From a virus, in the IMG/VR virus record IMGVR_UViG_3300029309_000059, positions 1 to 53,689 of that record: DNA of 53,689 nucleotides, one strand, 5' to 3'. The notes under the pieces are model-generated. The model was not told the origin of the DNA. It did not search any database and saw only the letters and a list, made by a program, of their open reading frames with translations. The position numbers were made by a program, and so were the translations under genes. Positions 47,379 through 53,635 of the stretch are shown piece after piece (the stretch's first letter is position 1; the number at the start of each line of letters is the position of its first letter).

Positions 47379-48683
47379 TCACCCTTTCTGACCTTTTTTC
47401 TTTACTTTGAACTTACCTCCTTGATTGAAATCGGGAAGAAGATCGCGGCCTCTTGGGAAGTATGGATTATATTGAGCACCATAGTAGTCAGATATATATT
47501 TATTAAATAGTTCAGCCCTTCCTTCAGGTGTGCGTGAATAATCTAAAAGATTTACGCCAGTTCCTGATCTAGAGGCTCTAATGTCAGGATTTGTCGTGAA
47601 GCCTGGAAATAGCCTAGCATTGTGCATAGCATATCTTGTATCATAGTCAGCACTAACGCTTCCTTTAAGTTCTCCTATTTGAATGTCCTTGATTATTTCT
47701 GACGCACTGGCCCTTGGGCCGCCAATCTCTGGTGCAATACGAATCGCCCCCAAAACATCGCCATAACTAGTACCCTTTCTTGGATCTGCAAACATAGATT
47801 CACCAAGCAGGGCAGTCTTGGTTCCTTGATACAATCCAGGTCCAAGGTTTCTCCCGCCTCTTCCAGTGCCAATAGGGTCTGTAAGATATTTTACTACGTC
47901 GTCTTGATCACTAGCCTTAACCGCTCTAAAAGAAGTGAGGTACTCTTCTGCAAAGTTTTGCATAGGCTTGTCGAAGTCTCCAGCATCAAATTTTTCAGGC
48001 GTAAACTTTAAAAGAGCGTCAGGATCCGACTCAATCATATAGTTTGTTGCAGCAGTTTCAATCTTTGCGGGGGATCCATACCCCAAAGGACTCATACCTG
48101 TTTTTATTGCCACATCATCATAAGCCTTTTCAGTAATTTTGCTTGCGTGCTTAGAGAACTCCATTGCTTTATCCTTTATAGCTTTGAGCTCATTGAGGAC
48201 AGCATTGTCTTTATTGTTTACAAGAACACGTCTAATATCTTTGTAGGTTTTTACCCCCTCCTTTCTTAGGAGATCTACAGTCTTCTCCAAAGCCTTAGGT
48301 ACTCTCTGTCCAGCCGACCCAGTAACCAGACCGAGTAGAGCGGCACTGCTGTACTCGTTGTCATAGTTTGGATCGTCAATGACACCCGCCATAGCAAGCG
48401 TCGCATAGATGTGATCAAAAGGATTAGCGAGAGCAACTACACTTTGAAAAGGAGAGAAACCACTTCCCTCCAACTCTGCCTGAGTAGGCACGTAGTTACC
48501 CTTGCCAACCTCACGCATGTAATTTAACGGCTGAGACAACGCCCGCAAAAGGTCTACACCCATGTCGGTGTAACTTCTATCTCTTCCCTGAGAAATCTTA
48601 GGCCCGTTGTCGGGTGCAACACCTCCGTTCTGGTATTTTTTTATTACCCTGAATCCAGGCTTGTGTTTTCTGATGCTTTTCAT
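47379..48683 (-). CDS. Large end-tagged protein with possible ADP-ribosyltransferase-like region
   Basis: A 434-residue protein. It begins MKSIRKHKPGFRVIKKYQNGG and ends DFNQGGKFKVKKKGQKG, matching in tag pattern the 246-residue protein at 8525-9265. The middle is helical. Around residues 270-310 the pattern SFRAVKASD ... GRNLGPGLYQGTKTALL recalls the R...GxGxY core of ADP-ribosyltransferases, but a catalytic Glu cannot be assigned. If real, it could be a virion-carried effector. The tags and the late location are firm; the enzyme idea is weak. Confidence 0.45.
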   Translation of the reverse strand: MKSIRKHKPGFRVIKKYQNGGVAPDNGPKISQGRDRSYTDMGVDLLRALSQPLNYMREVGKGNYVPTQAELEGSGFSPFQSVVALANPFDHIYATLAMAGVIDDPNYDNEYSSAALLGLVTGSAGQRVPKALEKTVDLLRKEGVKTYKDIRRVLVNNKDNAVLNELKAIKDKAMEFSKHASKITEKAYDDVAIKTGMSPLGYGSPAKIETAATNYMIESDPDALLKFTPEKFDAGDFDKPMQNFAEEYLTSFRAVKASDQDDVVKYLTDPIGTGRGGRNLGPGLYQGTKTALLGESMFADPRKGTSYGDVLGAIRIAPEIGGPRASASEIIKDIQIGELKGSVSADYDTRYAMHNARLFPGFTTNPDIRASRSGTGVNLLDYSRTPEGRAELFNKYISDYYGAQYNPYFPRGRDLLPDFNQGGKFKVKKKGQKG

Positions 48684-48686
48684 GAG

Positions 48687-49064
48687 TTATGCCTTGAACT
48701 TACCTCTAAAGCGCTCCTTCTTCCCGTCACGTACAATGTACCCTCTCTCGCGAGTCACACCCCTCTTGTTGGTCTTCTGACGAGACTTCATAGTAGTCCT
48801 CCCGTGCTTGTCTTTTACCTCAAGAGTCTCCTTAACCTTGTCCTTCGTCCCCCTTGTCTTAGCAGAGGTTTCCATCTTCGTGACATCACCCGTCTTTCTG
48901 TCCCTTGAGGTGAACTTCTCACTGAGCTCTTCGCGCAACTTGCGCTTCCTACCCTTGCCTTTTTCTGAGGTAGACAGCTTGGAGTCAACTCTTACCTCTT
49001 TTTCACCCGCGCTATCGCCTGGATCGTAGTTCGCCTTGGGTAGTTTCTTCTTTCTTACTCTCAT
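48687..49064 (-). CDS. Very basic low-complexity protein
   Basis: A 125-residue protein dominated by Lys, Arg, Glu, Ser and Thr. It starts MRVRKKKLPKANYD and ends GRYIVRDGKK-like before RFRGKFKA. There is no hydrophobic core. It resembles internal or DNA-condensing phage proteins. A TATATTTG box ends 4 nt before ATG, and the M(K/R)V(K/R)K opening recurs in several other small late proteins. Confidence 0.55.
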   Translation of the reverse strand: MRVRKKKLPKANYDPGDSAGEKEVRVDSKLSTSEKGKGRKRKLREELSEKFTSRDRKTGDVTKMETSAKTRGTKDKVKETLEVKDKHGRTTMKSRQKTNKRGVTRERGYIVRDGKKERFRGKFKA

Positions 49065-49068
49065 ACAG

Positions 49069-49076
49069 CAAATATA
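49069..49076 (-). promoter_or_regulatory. TATATTTG box, 4 nt upstream of ATG
   Basis: TATATTTG then CTGT then ATG on the - strand, in the 17-bp gap after the 97-residue gene. No -33 TTG at 17-23 nt. Confidence 0.6.
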
Positions 49077-49081
49077 AAAGA

Positions 49082-49375
49082 TTAAGACTTACCTCTAGAT
49101 CGTCTGATAGCCTCTTTGCCTCTTTTGAATATAGATGCTACTTCTTTTTTACCCATGACCTCGGCCCTCTGCTCCCCAACAGTAAGTATCTGAATCTTTC
49201 TTGCAAAGGGTTTGTTTATTCTTTTCACTTTAGCCACTGTTGCTCGCGCATCAGCAGGTGTAGCAAACTTGATACTCACAGTATCCTTAGGGTTCTCATC
49301 CGTATAAAGCCTCCTGCCGCTCCCTTTGGGCTTTTTACCCGTCCCAACCTTAGGATCTCGCTTCTTTACCTTCAT
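49082..49375 (-). CDS. Conserved basic phage protein
   Basis: A 97-residue protein: MKVKKRDPKVGTGKKPKGSG, then RRLYTDENPKDTVSIKFATP, then KPFARKIQILTVGEQRAEVMGK. The GTGKKPKGSGRRLYTDENP...ARKIQILTVGEQRA pattern recurs in marine phages, as I recall it. It is the first gene of the long - strand arm. A TAGTTG near-match to the promoter box lies 4 nt upstream of ATG. The function is unknown. Confidence 0.6.
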   Translation of the reverse strand: MKVKKRDPKVGTGKKPKGSGRRLYTDENPKDTVSIKFATPADARATVAKVKRINKPFARKIQILTVGEQRAEVMGKKEVASIFKRGKEAIRRSRGKS

Positions 49376-49654
49376 GGTACAACTATCCTTGCGTTATAAA
49401 CAGAAAAGATTCACTGTGTAAACACAAAAACTAGCTGTTTCTGTCTTAACAAAGTGTCAATCGCTTCGATATCGTAAAGGTATAAACAAATTTCTTAAAA
49501 GTCAATAGTAAAGCTTTACTAGATATAAGGTATGTCAACGCATTGCAAACCAATAAGTTACATGTTTTTACCTGGAGAGCTGTTTTTTGATCTGTGATCA
49601 AGAAAAGCCAAAAAAAATGCTGAGTAATACATAGGGTGGGGATTATATGTATCA

Positions 49655-49671
49655 CGTAGCGGTGTGCTACG
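49655..49671. other. Hairpin CGTAGC/GCTACG
   Basis: A perfect 6-bp inverted repeat with a 5-nt loop (GGTGT) in otherwise featureless intergenic sequence. No T-run follows on either strand, so it is not an obvious terminator. It might be a protein-binding site or part of an origin. Confidence 0.4.
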
Positions 49672-49890
49672 CACGCCTAATTGACTATCATTTCTCAAAA
49701 TTATGTCAAATGCATAGCATTGCGCAAAACTTTCAGCTTTTTGTAACTGCCTGACAATTAGCACGATACGCCGACTCATTGGAGCAATCATTTATGTGAC
49801 TCATTGCAACGTGTTGTGTATCAACTCGGAACAATCACCCCATACCTTCGCGCTCTTACATTATGTACCCTACAACGGGGACGGACTGCG

Positions 49891-50150
49891 TTAACATTTA
49901 TTGGCAAAAATTACTTGCATATGTGCCGCCGTTTATGTAGTAGCGTCCCTTTTGGGCCGTTAACATTTATTAGCAAAATACCTTTGGTGGTTCGTGCTTG
50001 TTTTTGTATGGAGTCACCCCATTTAGGCTTTAACATTTGTTGGCTGTTTTTCTTTGGTGTTTTGGTGCTGTTTTCGTATGAGGTTGGTCGTCAGCTCATC
50101 TCATTATGTCAAGTACAATTTTAACATTTCGGGCCTGTTTTTTAACATTT
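49891..50150 (+). repeat. Degenerate ~70-bp direct repeats with TTAACATTT core
   Basis: TTAACATTT occurs at 49891, 49960, 50030, 50121 and 50142 on the + strand. The first three are 69 and 70 bp apart and each continues (A/G)TT(A/G)GC. Copies 2 and 3 also share CTTTGGTG, a Gly-Tyr-like GTGCT...TTTT.GTATG stretch further on. An inverted copy, AAATGTTAA, is at 50580-50588 beyond the first early gene. This looks like an iteron or operator array. Confidence 0.65.
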
Positions 50151-50158
50151 CAGATGGT

Positions 50159-50187
50159 GTCAGTAATGACATACTGACGTATATTTG
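50159..50187 (+). promoter_or_regulatory. Palindrome plus TATATTTG box upstream of the right early arm
   Basis: An inverted repeat GTCAGTA/TACTGAC with a 6-nt centre occupies 50159-50178. It ends 1 nt before a + strand TATATTTG box (50180-50187). This is where a repressor would block RNA polymerase. There is no TTG at 17-23 nt upstream of the box. A 9-codon frame (50191-50220) starts 3 nt after the box and precedes the first early gene by 11 nt. Confidence 0.55.
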
Positions 50188-50231
50188 AGTATGAATCAAG
50201 GGGAAATAAAAACCCCATAAAAACAACACAT

Positions 50232-50450
50232 ATGAAGGTATTAAATACCATAAACCCACACCCAACGCGTGCCGTCCACGATGGCAGGTATCGGAGGGAG
50301 TATAGCACCAAAACGTGGGGAGCGTCACGGGGCCAACGGGCCTCACGTTCCAAACGCAAGGCAGACGCGCTCGTCGATGAGTTCATGCTTACGGCATCGA
50401 AGGCCCGCGCCTACGATGAACGCCGAGCCAAGCGGAAACGCACGGCCTAA
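50232..50450 (+). CDS. Small basic protein, first gene of the right early arm
   Basis: A 72-residue, very basic protein (starts MKVLNTINPHPTRAVHDG, ends RRAKRKRTA) with a helical Lys/Arg-rich second half. No motif is recognised. The start follows an A-rich leader (CATAAAAACAACACAT). Its coding sequence is visibly more GC-rich than the late arm. It is followed by a row of hairpins rather than by another gene. Confidence 0.55.
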   Translation: MKVLNTINPHPTRAVHDGRYRREYSTKTWGASRGQRASRSKRKADALVDEFMLTASKARAYDERRAKRKRTA

Positions 50451-50457
50451 CATACAC

Positions 50458-50577
50458 GGCCCCGCACGGGGTTATGCATGAGGGAGCCCCTCATGAGTAA
50501 AAACACGGCAAAAGACACACACCAACGGCAAAGGTCGGCACGTGGGAACGTGCGAAGGTTCGACTCCTTCACGTATG
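50458..50577 (+). ncRNA. Row of four GC-rich hairpins ending in a tRNA T-arm-like stem
   Basis: Successive perfect stems: CCCC/GGGG (50460-50471), CATGAGGG/CCCTCATG-type 8-bp stem with a 3-nt loop (50477-50495), GCACGT/ACGTGC with GGGA loop (50538-50553), then GAAGG-TTCGACT-CCTTC (50554-50570), which is exactly a T-arm. CATGAGT (50492-50498) and ACGTATG (50571-50577) could pair as an acceptor with one mismatch, giving an 86-nt class II-like outline, but no U33-bearing anticodon loop is found. A structured RNA or degenerate tRNA is likely. Confidence 0.45.
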
Positions 50578-50637
50578 GCAAATGTTAAAACTGTTAAATG
50601 GTTTTGACTCTTTAGTTTAATCAATCAAAATTGTGAT

Positions 50638-50907
50638 ATGCAAAATATCAAAGACATGACGAATACTGAATTCGTCACACATCTAATGGACTATGGTTCA
50701 AAGTATGGGCCTATGGTTCAAATGGTCGTCATTGACTGCCTTCAAAAGGGACTCAATGAATACATCCAAGCTGAGGACGAAATCATCGCGAAGATGCGAG
50801 AGGACGAAGCCAACGGGCGATATTCGTTCGTCAATATGGAATCTTGGATAGGATGCTGCAAGGAAACGAAGGAACGAATGAATGAAAAATATAATTCCAA
50901 TGCGTAA
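50638..50907 (+). CDS. Hypothetical early protein
   Basis: An 89-residue acidic helical protein (TEFVTHLMDYGSKYGPMVQM, then IAKMREDEANGRY). No family is recognised. It begins the string of overlapping early genes; the inverted AAATGTTAA element lies about 50 bp upstream. Its stop overlaps the ATG of the next gene. Confidence 0.55.
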   Translation: MQNIKDMTNTEFVTHLMDYGSKYGPMVQMVVIDCLQKGLNEYIQAEDEIIAKMREDEANGRYSFVNMESWIGCCKETKERMNEKYNSNA

Positions 50908-51241
50908 AATCACACAACAAGCGGTTGAGGCTTTCGAGGCTCAACGTTCATTCAAAAGCGGGAACACAAAGGTTCGCGTGCTTACTCAATCCCCGTTCTC
51001 TCCTGGCGGTGGGTCTCTCGTCCTCTTGGAGTTGCACGGCAATGTAATTGCACGGCACGAATCTTGGAACGGGCGAACGTTCATCACAAATGCGGGATGG
51101 GAAACACGAACAACCAAGGAACGTCTCAACGGACTACGGGGTGTAAGTATCAGCCAAATGAATTGGGATTGGTATCTCAATGGCAAGTTATGGAATGGGG
51201 AATGGATCGACCCACAAACAGGCAAAAAACCAACGACATGA
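50900..51241 (+). CDS. Conserved small phage protein
   Basis: A 113-residue protein starting at the ATG at 50900 (MRKITQQAVEAF), which overlaps the upstream stop by 8 bp. An upstream ATG at 50882 would enlarge the overlap. The pattern MRKIT..AV.AF ... NT.VRV ... LHGN.IA ... ITNAGW.T.TTKERLNGL.GVSI.Q....WYLNGK.W.G.W is a very widespread phage family of unknown function. Confidence 0.75.
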   Translation: MRKITQQAVEAFEAQRSFKSGNTKVRVLTQSPFSPGGGSLVLLELHGNVIARHESWNGRTFITNAGWETRTTKERLNGLRGVSISQMNWDWYLNGKLWNGEWIDPQTGKKPTT

Positions 51242-51435
51242 ATAATGCAAAACCAACCTTCGCGTCTCAATGCAAGCACATGAGCAATTTCAAACTCATG
51301 GACTATGTGAGCAAGCTGACAAGAATCATTGAACGAGCAAAGAAACGTGACACGTTGCAATCCCGTGTGGATGAACTTGTGGCGGACGCATCGCTCAAAA
51401 TCGTAGTGAAAGAACTGAAAACAAGAACGACATGA
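51238..51435 (+). CDS. Hypothetical helical early protein
   Basis: A 65-residue protein starting at the ATG that overlaps the preceding TGA (ATGA, 51238-51241). It is helical and basic (LMDYVSKLTRIIERAKKRD, then LQSRVDELVADASL). No motif is recognised. Its end overlaps the next gene by ATGA. Confidence 0.55.
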   Translation: MNNAKPTFASQCKHMSNFKLMDYVSKLTRIIERAKKRDTLQSRVDELVADASLKIVVKELKTRTT

Positions 51436-51593
51436 AAGACACATATAAGGTCTACACATACTTCGGGCGTGTAGTGAAAACCATCAAGATGGAGCCGAAC
51501 ACGCTAGGACTTCACGCATTGGCATCAGCACAACGGGCGTGTGCCAATTACATCAAAACAACGGGGAAAGACGCATGGGTCAAACTCGTATAA
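51432..51593 (+). CDS. Hypothetical early microprotein (53 aa)
   Basis: A 53-residue frame, MKDTYKVYTYFGRVVKTIKM, then ALASAQRACANYIKTTGKDA and WVKLV. It looks like a small alpha/beta protein (strand, helix). ATGA overlap upstream, 10-bp gap downstream. The function is unknown. Confidence 0.55.
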   Translation: MKDTYKVYTYFGRVVKTIKMEPNTLGLHALASAQRACANYIKTTGKDAWVKLV

Positions 51594-51603
51594 ATTAAAA
51601 GAC

Positions 51604-51855
51604 ATGAAAACACATACAACGTACTTGGTGACATTAATTGACGGCATCCATGACGGATTTGGATGGAGTGCCAACGGCTCTCACGTTATTAGGAAAAACA
51701 TATCTATGCCTAACAACGCTACCGACAGGCAAATGTGGATGCAGGCGCGGGCAGTTATGGGTTACACCAACGTCCGAGGAAGGTACTTAGATGATGCAAC
51801 TTGGATGACATACAATTCACACATGATGCTTTGCATACAACACGAAGAATCTTAA
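51604..51855 (+). CDS. Hypothetical early protein
   Basis: An 83-residue protein starting at the ATG at 51604 (MKTHTTYLVTLIDGI); an upstream in-frame start would run through the previous gene. The region WMQARAVMGYTNVRGRYLDD is helical; the start is beta. No known family. Confidence 0.5.
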   Translation: MKTHTTYLVTLIDGIHDGFGWSANGSHVIRKNISMPNNATDRQMWMQARAVMGYTNVRGRYLDDATWMTYNSHMMLCIQHEES

Positions 51856-51867
51856 ATCTTATATGCT

Positions 51868-52062
51868 ATGAATGCAGAAAACAAAACTAAAGCAACAACA
51901 AACGTAAGCACACAGGGACTTGGTGACAACCAAGTGGCAGTGCTCGACTACTCCACACGGACTTACACAATCGTAACATTCGATGGTCACTACCCCGACG
52001 ACGTAGAAGAAAAGCTGTATGAACTCGGCTACGAAGTAGCTAATTGTGCATGGATGACATGA
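51868..52062 (+). CDS. Hypothetical early protein
   Basis: A 64-residue protein: a polar start, then VAVLDYSTRTYTIVTFDGHY and VEEKLYELGYEVANCAWMT. It looks like a small alpha/beta domain similar in style to the 53-residue neighbour. The stop overlaps the next start by ATGA. Confidence 0.5.
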   Translation: MNAENKTKATTNVSTQGLGDNQVAVLDYSTRTYTIVTFDGHYPDDVEEKLYELGYEVANCAWMT

Positions 52063-52553
52063 AAGATTACGATAGAAATTCAAACTTCGATTCAATGAAA
52101 AAACTATTAAGCAAAAAGCAACGCGAGCAATGGCTCGATGAGAATTGGCAGTACGGGGTGCTGACATTCCGCTACTCTGACGGGGTGAATGGCAACATCG
52201 TCAAGGTTCTCGACAAGCGAGGCGACAGAATCCAAAGTGTAGGGTGTAGTGGCGGAGGATACGACATGACAGGGACGTGTCTTGGTCAGTTCATCGAACT
52301 ATGCTTTCCCAAAGAAATCAGACGGATTGACCCACGAGAGTTCTATGGCATCAAGCACTACAACATGAATCGCAAATCACGCAAACACAGATACCAAGTA
52401 AGGCAAAGCAAGAACACTAGAACGATCATTGATGGAGCGTGCGGGATGCAGTCAATGCAGAACATCCTTGAGAAGATTGGATTCAAACTAGAATACATCA
52501 CAGAAACTCGTGGCAAGGTTGACACCACCACATACATACTGAAAACAGCATGA
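52059..52553 (+). CDS. Conserved early phage protein
   Basis: A 164-residue protein starting at the ATG at 52059 (MKDYDRNSNF) in an ATGA overlap. The central segment VGCSGGGYDMTGTCLGQFIELCFP resembles a recurring small phage domain with GCSG(G/A)G(Y/F)D..GT..G. The C-terminal part MNRKSRKHRYQVRQSKN is basic. The function is unknown. Its last codons lie in a 19-bp direct repeat. Confidence 0.5.
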   Translation: MKDYDRNSNFDSMKKLLSKKQREQWLDENWQYGVLTFRYSDGVNGNIVKVLDKRGDRIQSVGCSGGGYDMTGTCLGQFIELCFPKEIRRIDPREFYGIKHYNMNRKSRKHRYQVRQSKNTRTIIDGACGMQSMQNILEKIGFKLEYITETRGKVDTTTYILKTA

Positions 52554-52689
52554 ATATGCAAGTCCCCACAAAGGTCTTGAAGCGATTAGAGGCCATCAAG
52601 CAACGCATTGAATTAGCGGATGCAAAACAACGAGAGCAAAGGGTTATACACCTCCTCCTCGACCCACTTTCACATACATACTGAAAACA
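52529..52689 (+). repeat. 19-bp direct repeat flanking the 44-residue gene
   Basis: CACATACATACTGAAAACA occurs at 52529-52547, within the end of the 164-residue gene, and again at 52671-52689, across the end of the 44-residue gene. The two copies are read in different frames. The arrangement suggests a local duplication or a recombination junction. Confidence 0.75.
52550..52684 (+). CDS. Hypothetical early microprotein (44 aa)
   Basis: A 44-residue frame starting at the ATG that overlaps the previous TGA. It is a basic helix (KVLKRLEAIKQRIELADAKQ) followed by LLLDPLSHTY. Its stop is formed inside the second copy of the 19-bp repeat. Function unknown; it may be a remnant or a real small coiled-coil protein. 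A 15-codon frame follows at 52692, too short to call. Confidence 0.45.
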   Translation: MNMQVPTKVLKRLEAIKQRIELADAKQREQRVIHLLLDPLSHTY

Positions 52690-52745
52690 AAATGACAGAA
52701 CTAATTCGAACAAATCAAAATTTTCAAACTTCAAATTAATCCATC

Positions 52746-52970
52746 ATGCTACAAGACATGAACACACGGCAACTTGCCGAAGCAATTCAGGAAGACCTGA
52801 GCAAGGTCGAACTCATCCTCAACTACTGCCGTCGCAGGGATGTGGCACAACTAATGGCCGCGTCATGTGCCTCTTTGGACGGAAAGCACTCATGCAACAC
52901 TCCATTGTACACACTCCTGTCTAACATCGACGAGGCATCTGACCTCATCATCGAAAAAACCTACAAGTGA
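52746..52970 (+). CDS. Hypothetical early helical protein
   Basis: A 74-residue protein, RQLAEAIQEDLSKVELILNY, then CRRRDVAQLMAASCASLDG. It is helical with three Cys. A second ATG four codons in is an equally possible start. It ends in a TGATG overlap with the next gene. Confidence 0.5.
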   Translation: MLQDMNTRQLAEAIQEDLSKVELILNYCRRRDVAQLMAASCASLDGKHSCNTPLYTLLSNIDEASDLIIEKTYK

Positions 52971-53293
52971 TGAAGTATGCAAGACAATGTGACGTAACAG
53001 GCGAAGGCATGAACAAGGGATGGGTCTTTGGAGACGGGGTGTTTTACGCCAAGTACGAAAAAGATGCTTTGGCTGAATGTCGCAATGACAGGGACGATAT
53101 CCTACACGACATCAAGGGCGTTGATGCTATGATGATTCAAGACCCGTCACGATGGGAGGAATTTGATGAGGCAGTGCAACGCACCCTGCAAAACAGGGAT
53201 GACGACCACGACCTGATGACCATCGCATTCCAAACGGACTACTGCTACTACACCGAATGGGAAGACGAAAGCGAATACGAATACGAATCATAA
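52970..53293 (+). CDS. Conserved small phage protein with CDVTG and DYCYYTEWED motifs
   Basis: A 107-residue acidic protein starting at the ATG at 52970 (MKYARQCDVTGEGM). CDVTG.GMN.G(W/Y)VFGDG and the aromatic acidic end TDYCYYTEWEDE are features of a recurrent phage family. Two Cys near the N- and C-terminal parts could bind metal. The function is unknown. It overlaps the preceding gene by 1 bp. Confidence 0.55.
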   Translation: MKYARQCDVTGEGMNKGWVFGDGVFYAKYEKDALAECRNDRDDILHDIKGVDAMMIQDPSRWEEFDEAVQRTLQNRDDDHDLMTIAFQTDYCYYTEWEDESEYEYES

Positions 53294-53308
53294 ACACAAT
53301 AACTCATC

Positions 53309-53635
53309 ATGAAATTCAAACTCGACTTCAAGACCACGCTACCACACGTAGCTATGACCACGGCGTATGACGTAGACCACGACAGAGCCACCAACGTAGA
53401 GATGGACACCACCATCGGGATTGACCCACGCCACCATAGTGGTGGGTGGTACGAAACCTACGACGTAGAAACAGGCGGTGACCGCTTCTATGCAGGCGGT
53501 ATACTTGAAACGGAAGATTCCTCTGACGGGGAAGGCAATGAGCAAGTCGTTCTTACGGGTTACGATGGATGCTTCGAACTTCCTGACTACATCATCAAAG
53601 CCCTCGAAGAGAAGGGCGTAATCATTGACCTATGA
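53309..53635 (+). CDS. Hypothetical early protein
   Basis: A 108-residue acidic beta-rich protein: VAMTTAYDVDHDRATNVEMD, then GWYETYDVETGGDRFYAG and LPDYIIKALEEKGVI. No motif is recognised. It ends in an ATGA overlap with the last gene. Confidence 0.5.
   Translation: MKFKLDFKTTLPHVAMTTAYDVDHDRATNVEMDTTIGIDPRHHSGGWYETYDVETGGDRFYAGGILETEDSSDGEGNEQVVLTGYDGCFELPDYIIKALEEKGVIIDL

Larger units (their letters stand above)
49376..50231. other. Divergent intergenic region, origin or control region candidate
   Basis: 856 bp between the - strand late arm and the + strand early arm. I see no convincing gene; open frames here are Cys/Phe/Leu-rich and span the repeats. It holds an AT-rich left part, a 6-bp stem hairpin (49655-49671), five TTAACATTT elements between 49891 and 50150, a palindrome at 50159-50178 and a TATATTTG box at 50180-50187. 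The position between diverging arms suits a replication origin and the switch between early and late transcription. Confidence 0.55.

Noticed and set aside
49804-50124. 106-residue + strand frame in the divergent region
   Set aside because: It runs through the TTAACATTT repeats and has Cys/Leu/Phe-rich, non-protein-like composition.
50269-50481. 70-residue frame overlapping the first early gene in another frame
   Set aside because: Shadow of the 72-residue gene; weaker start context and it ends inside the hairpin region.
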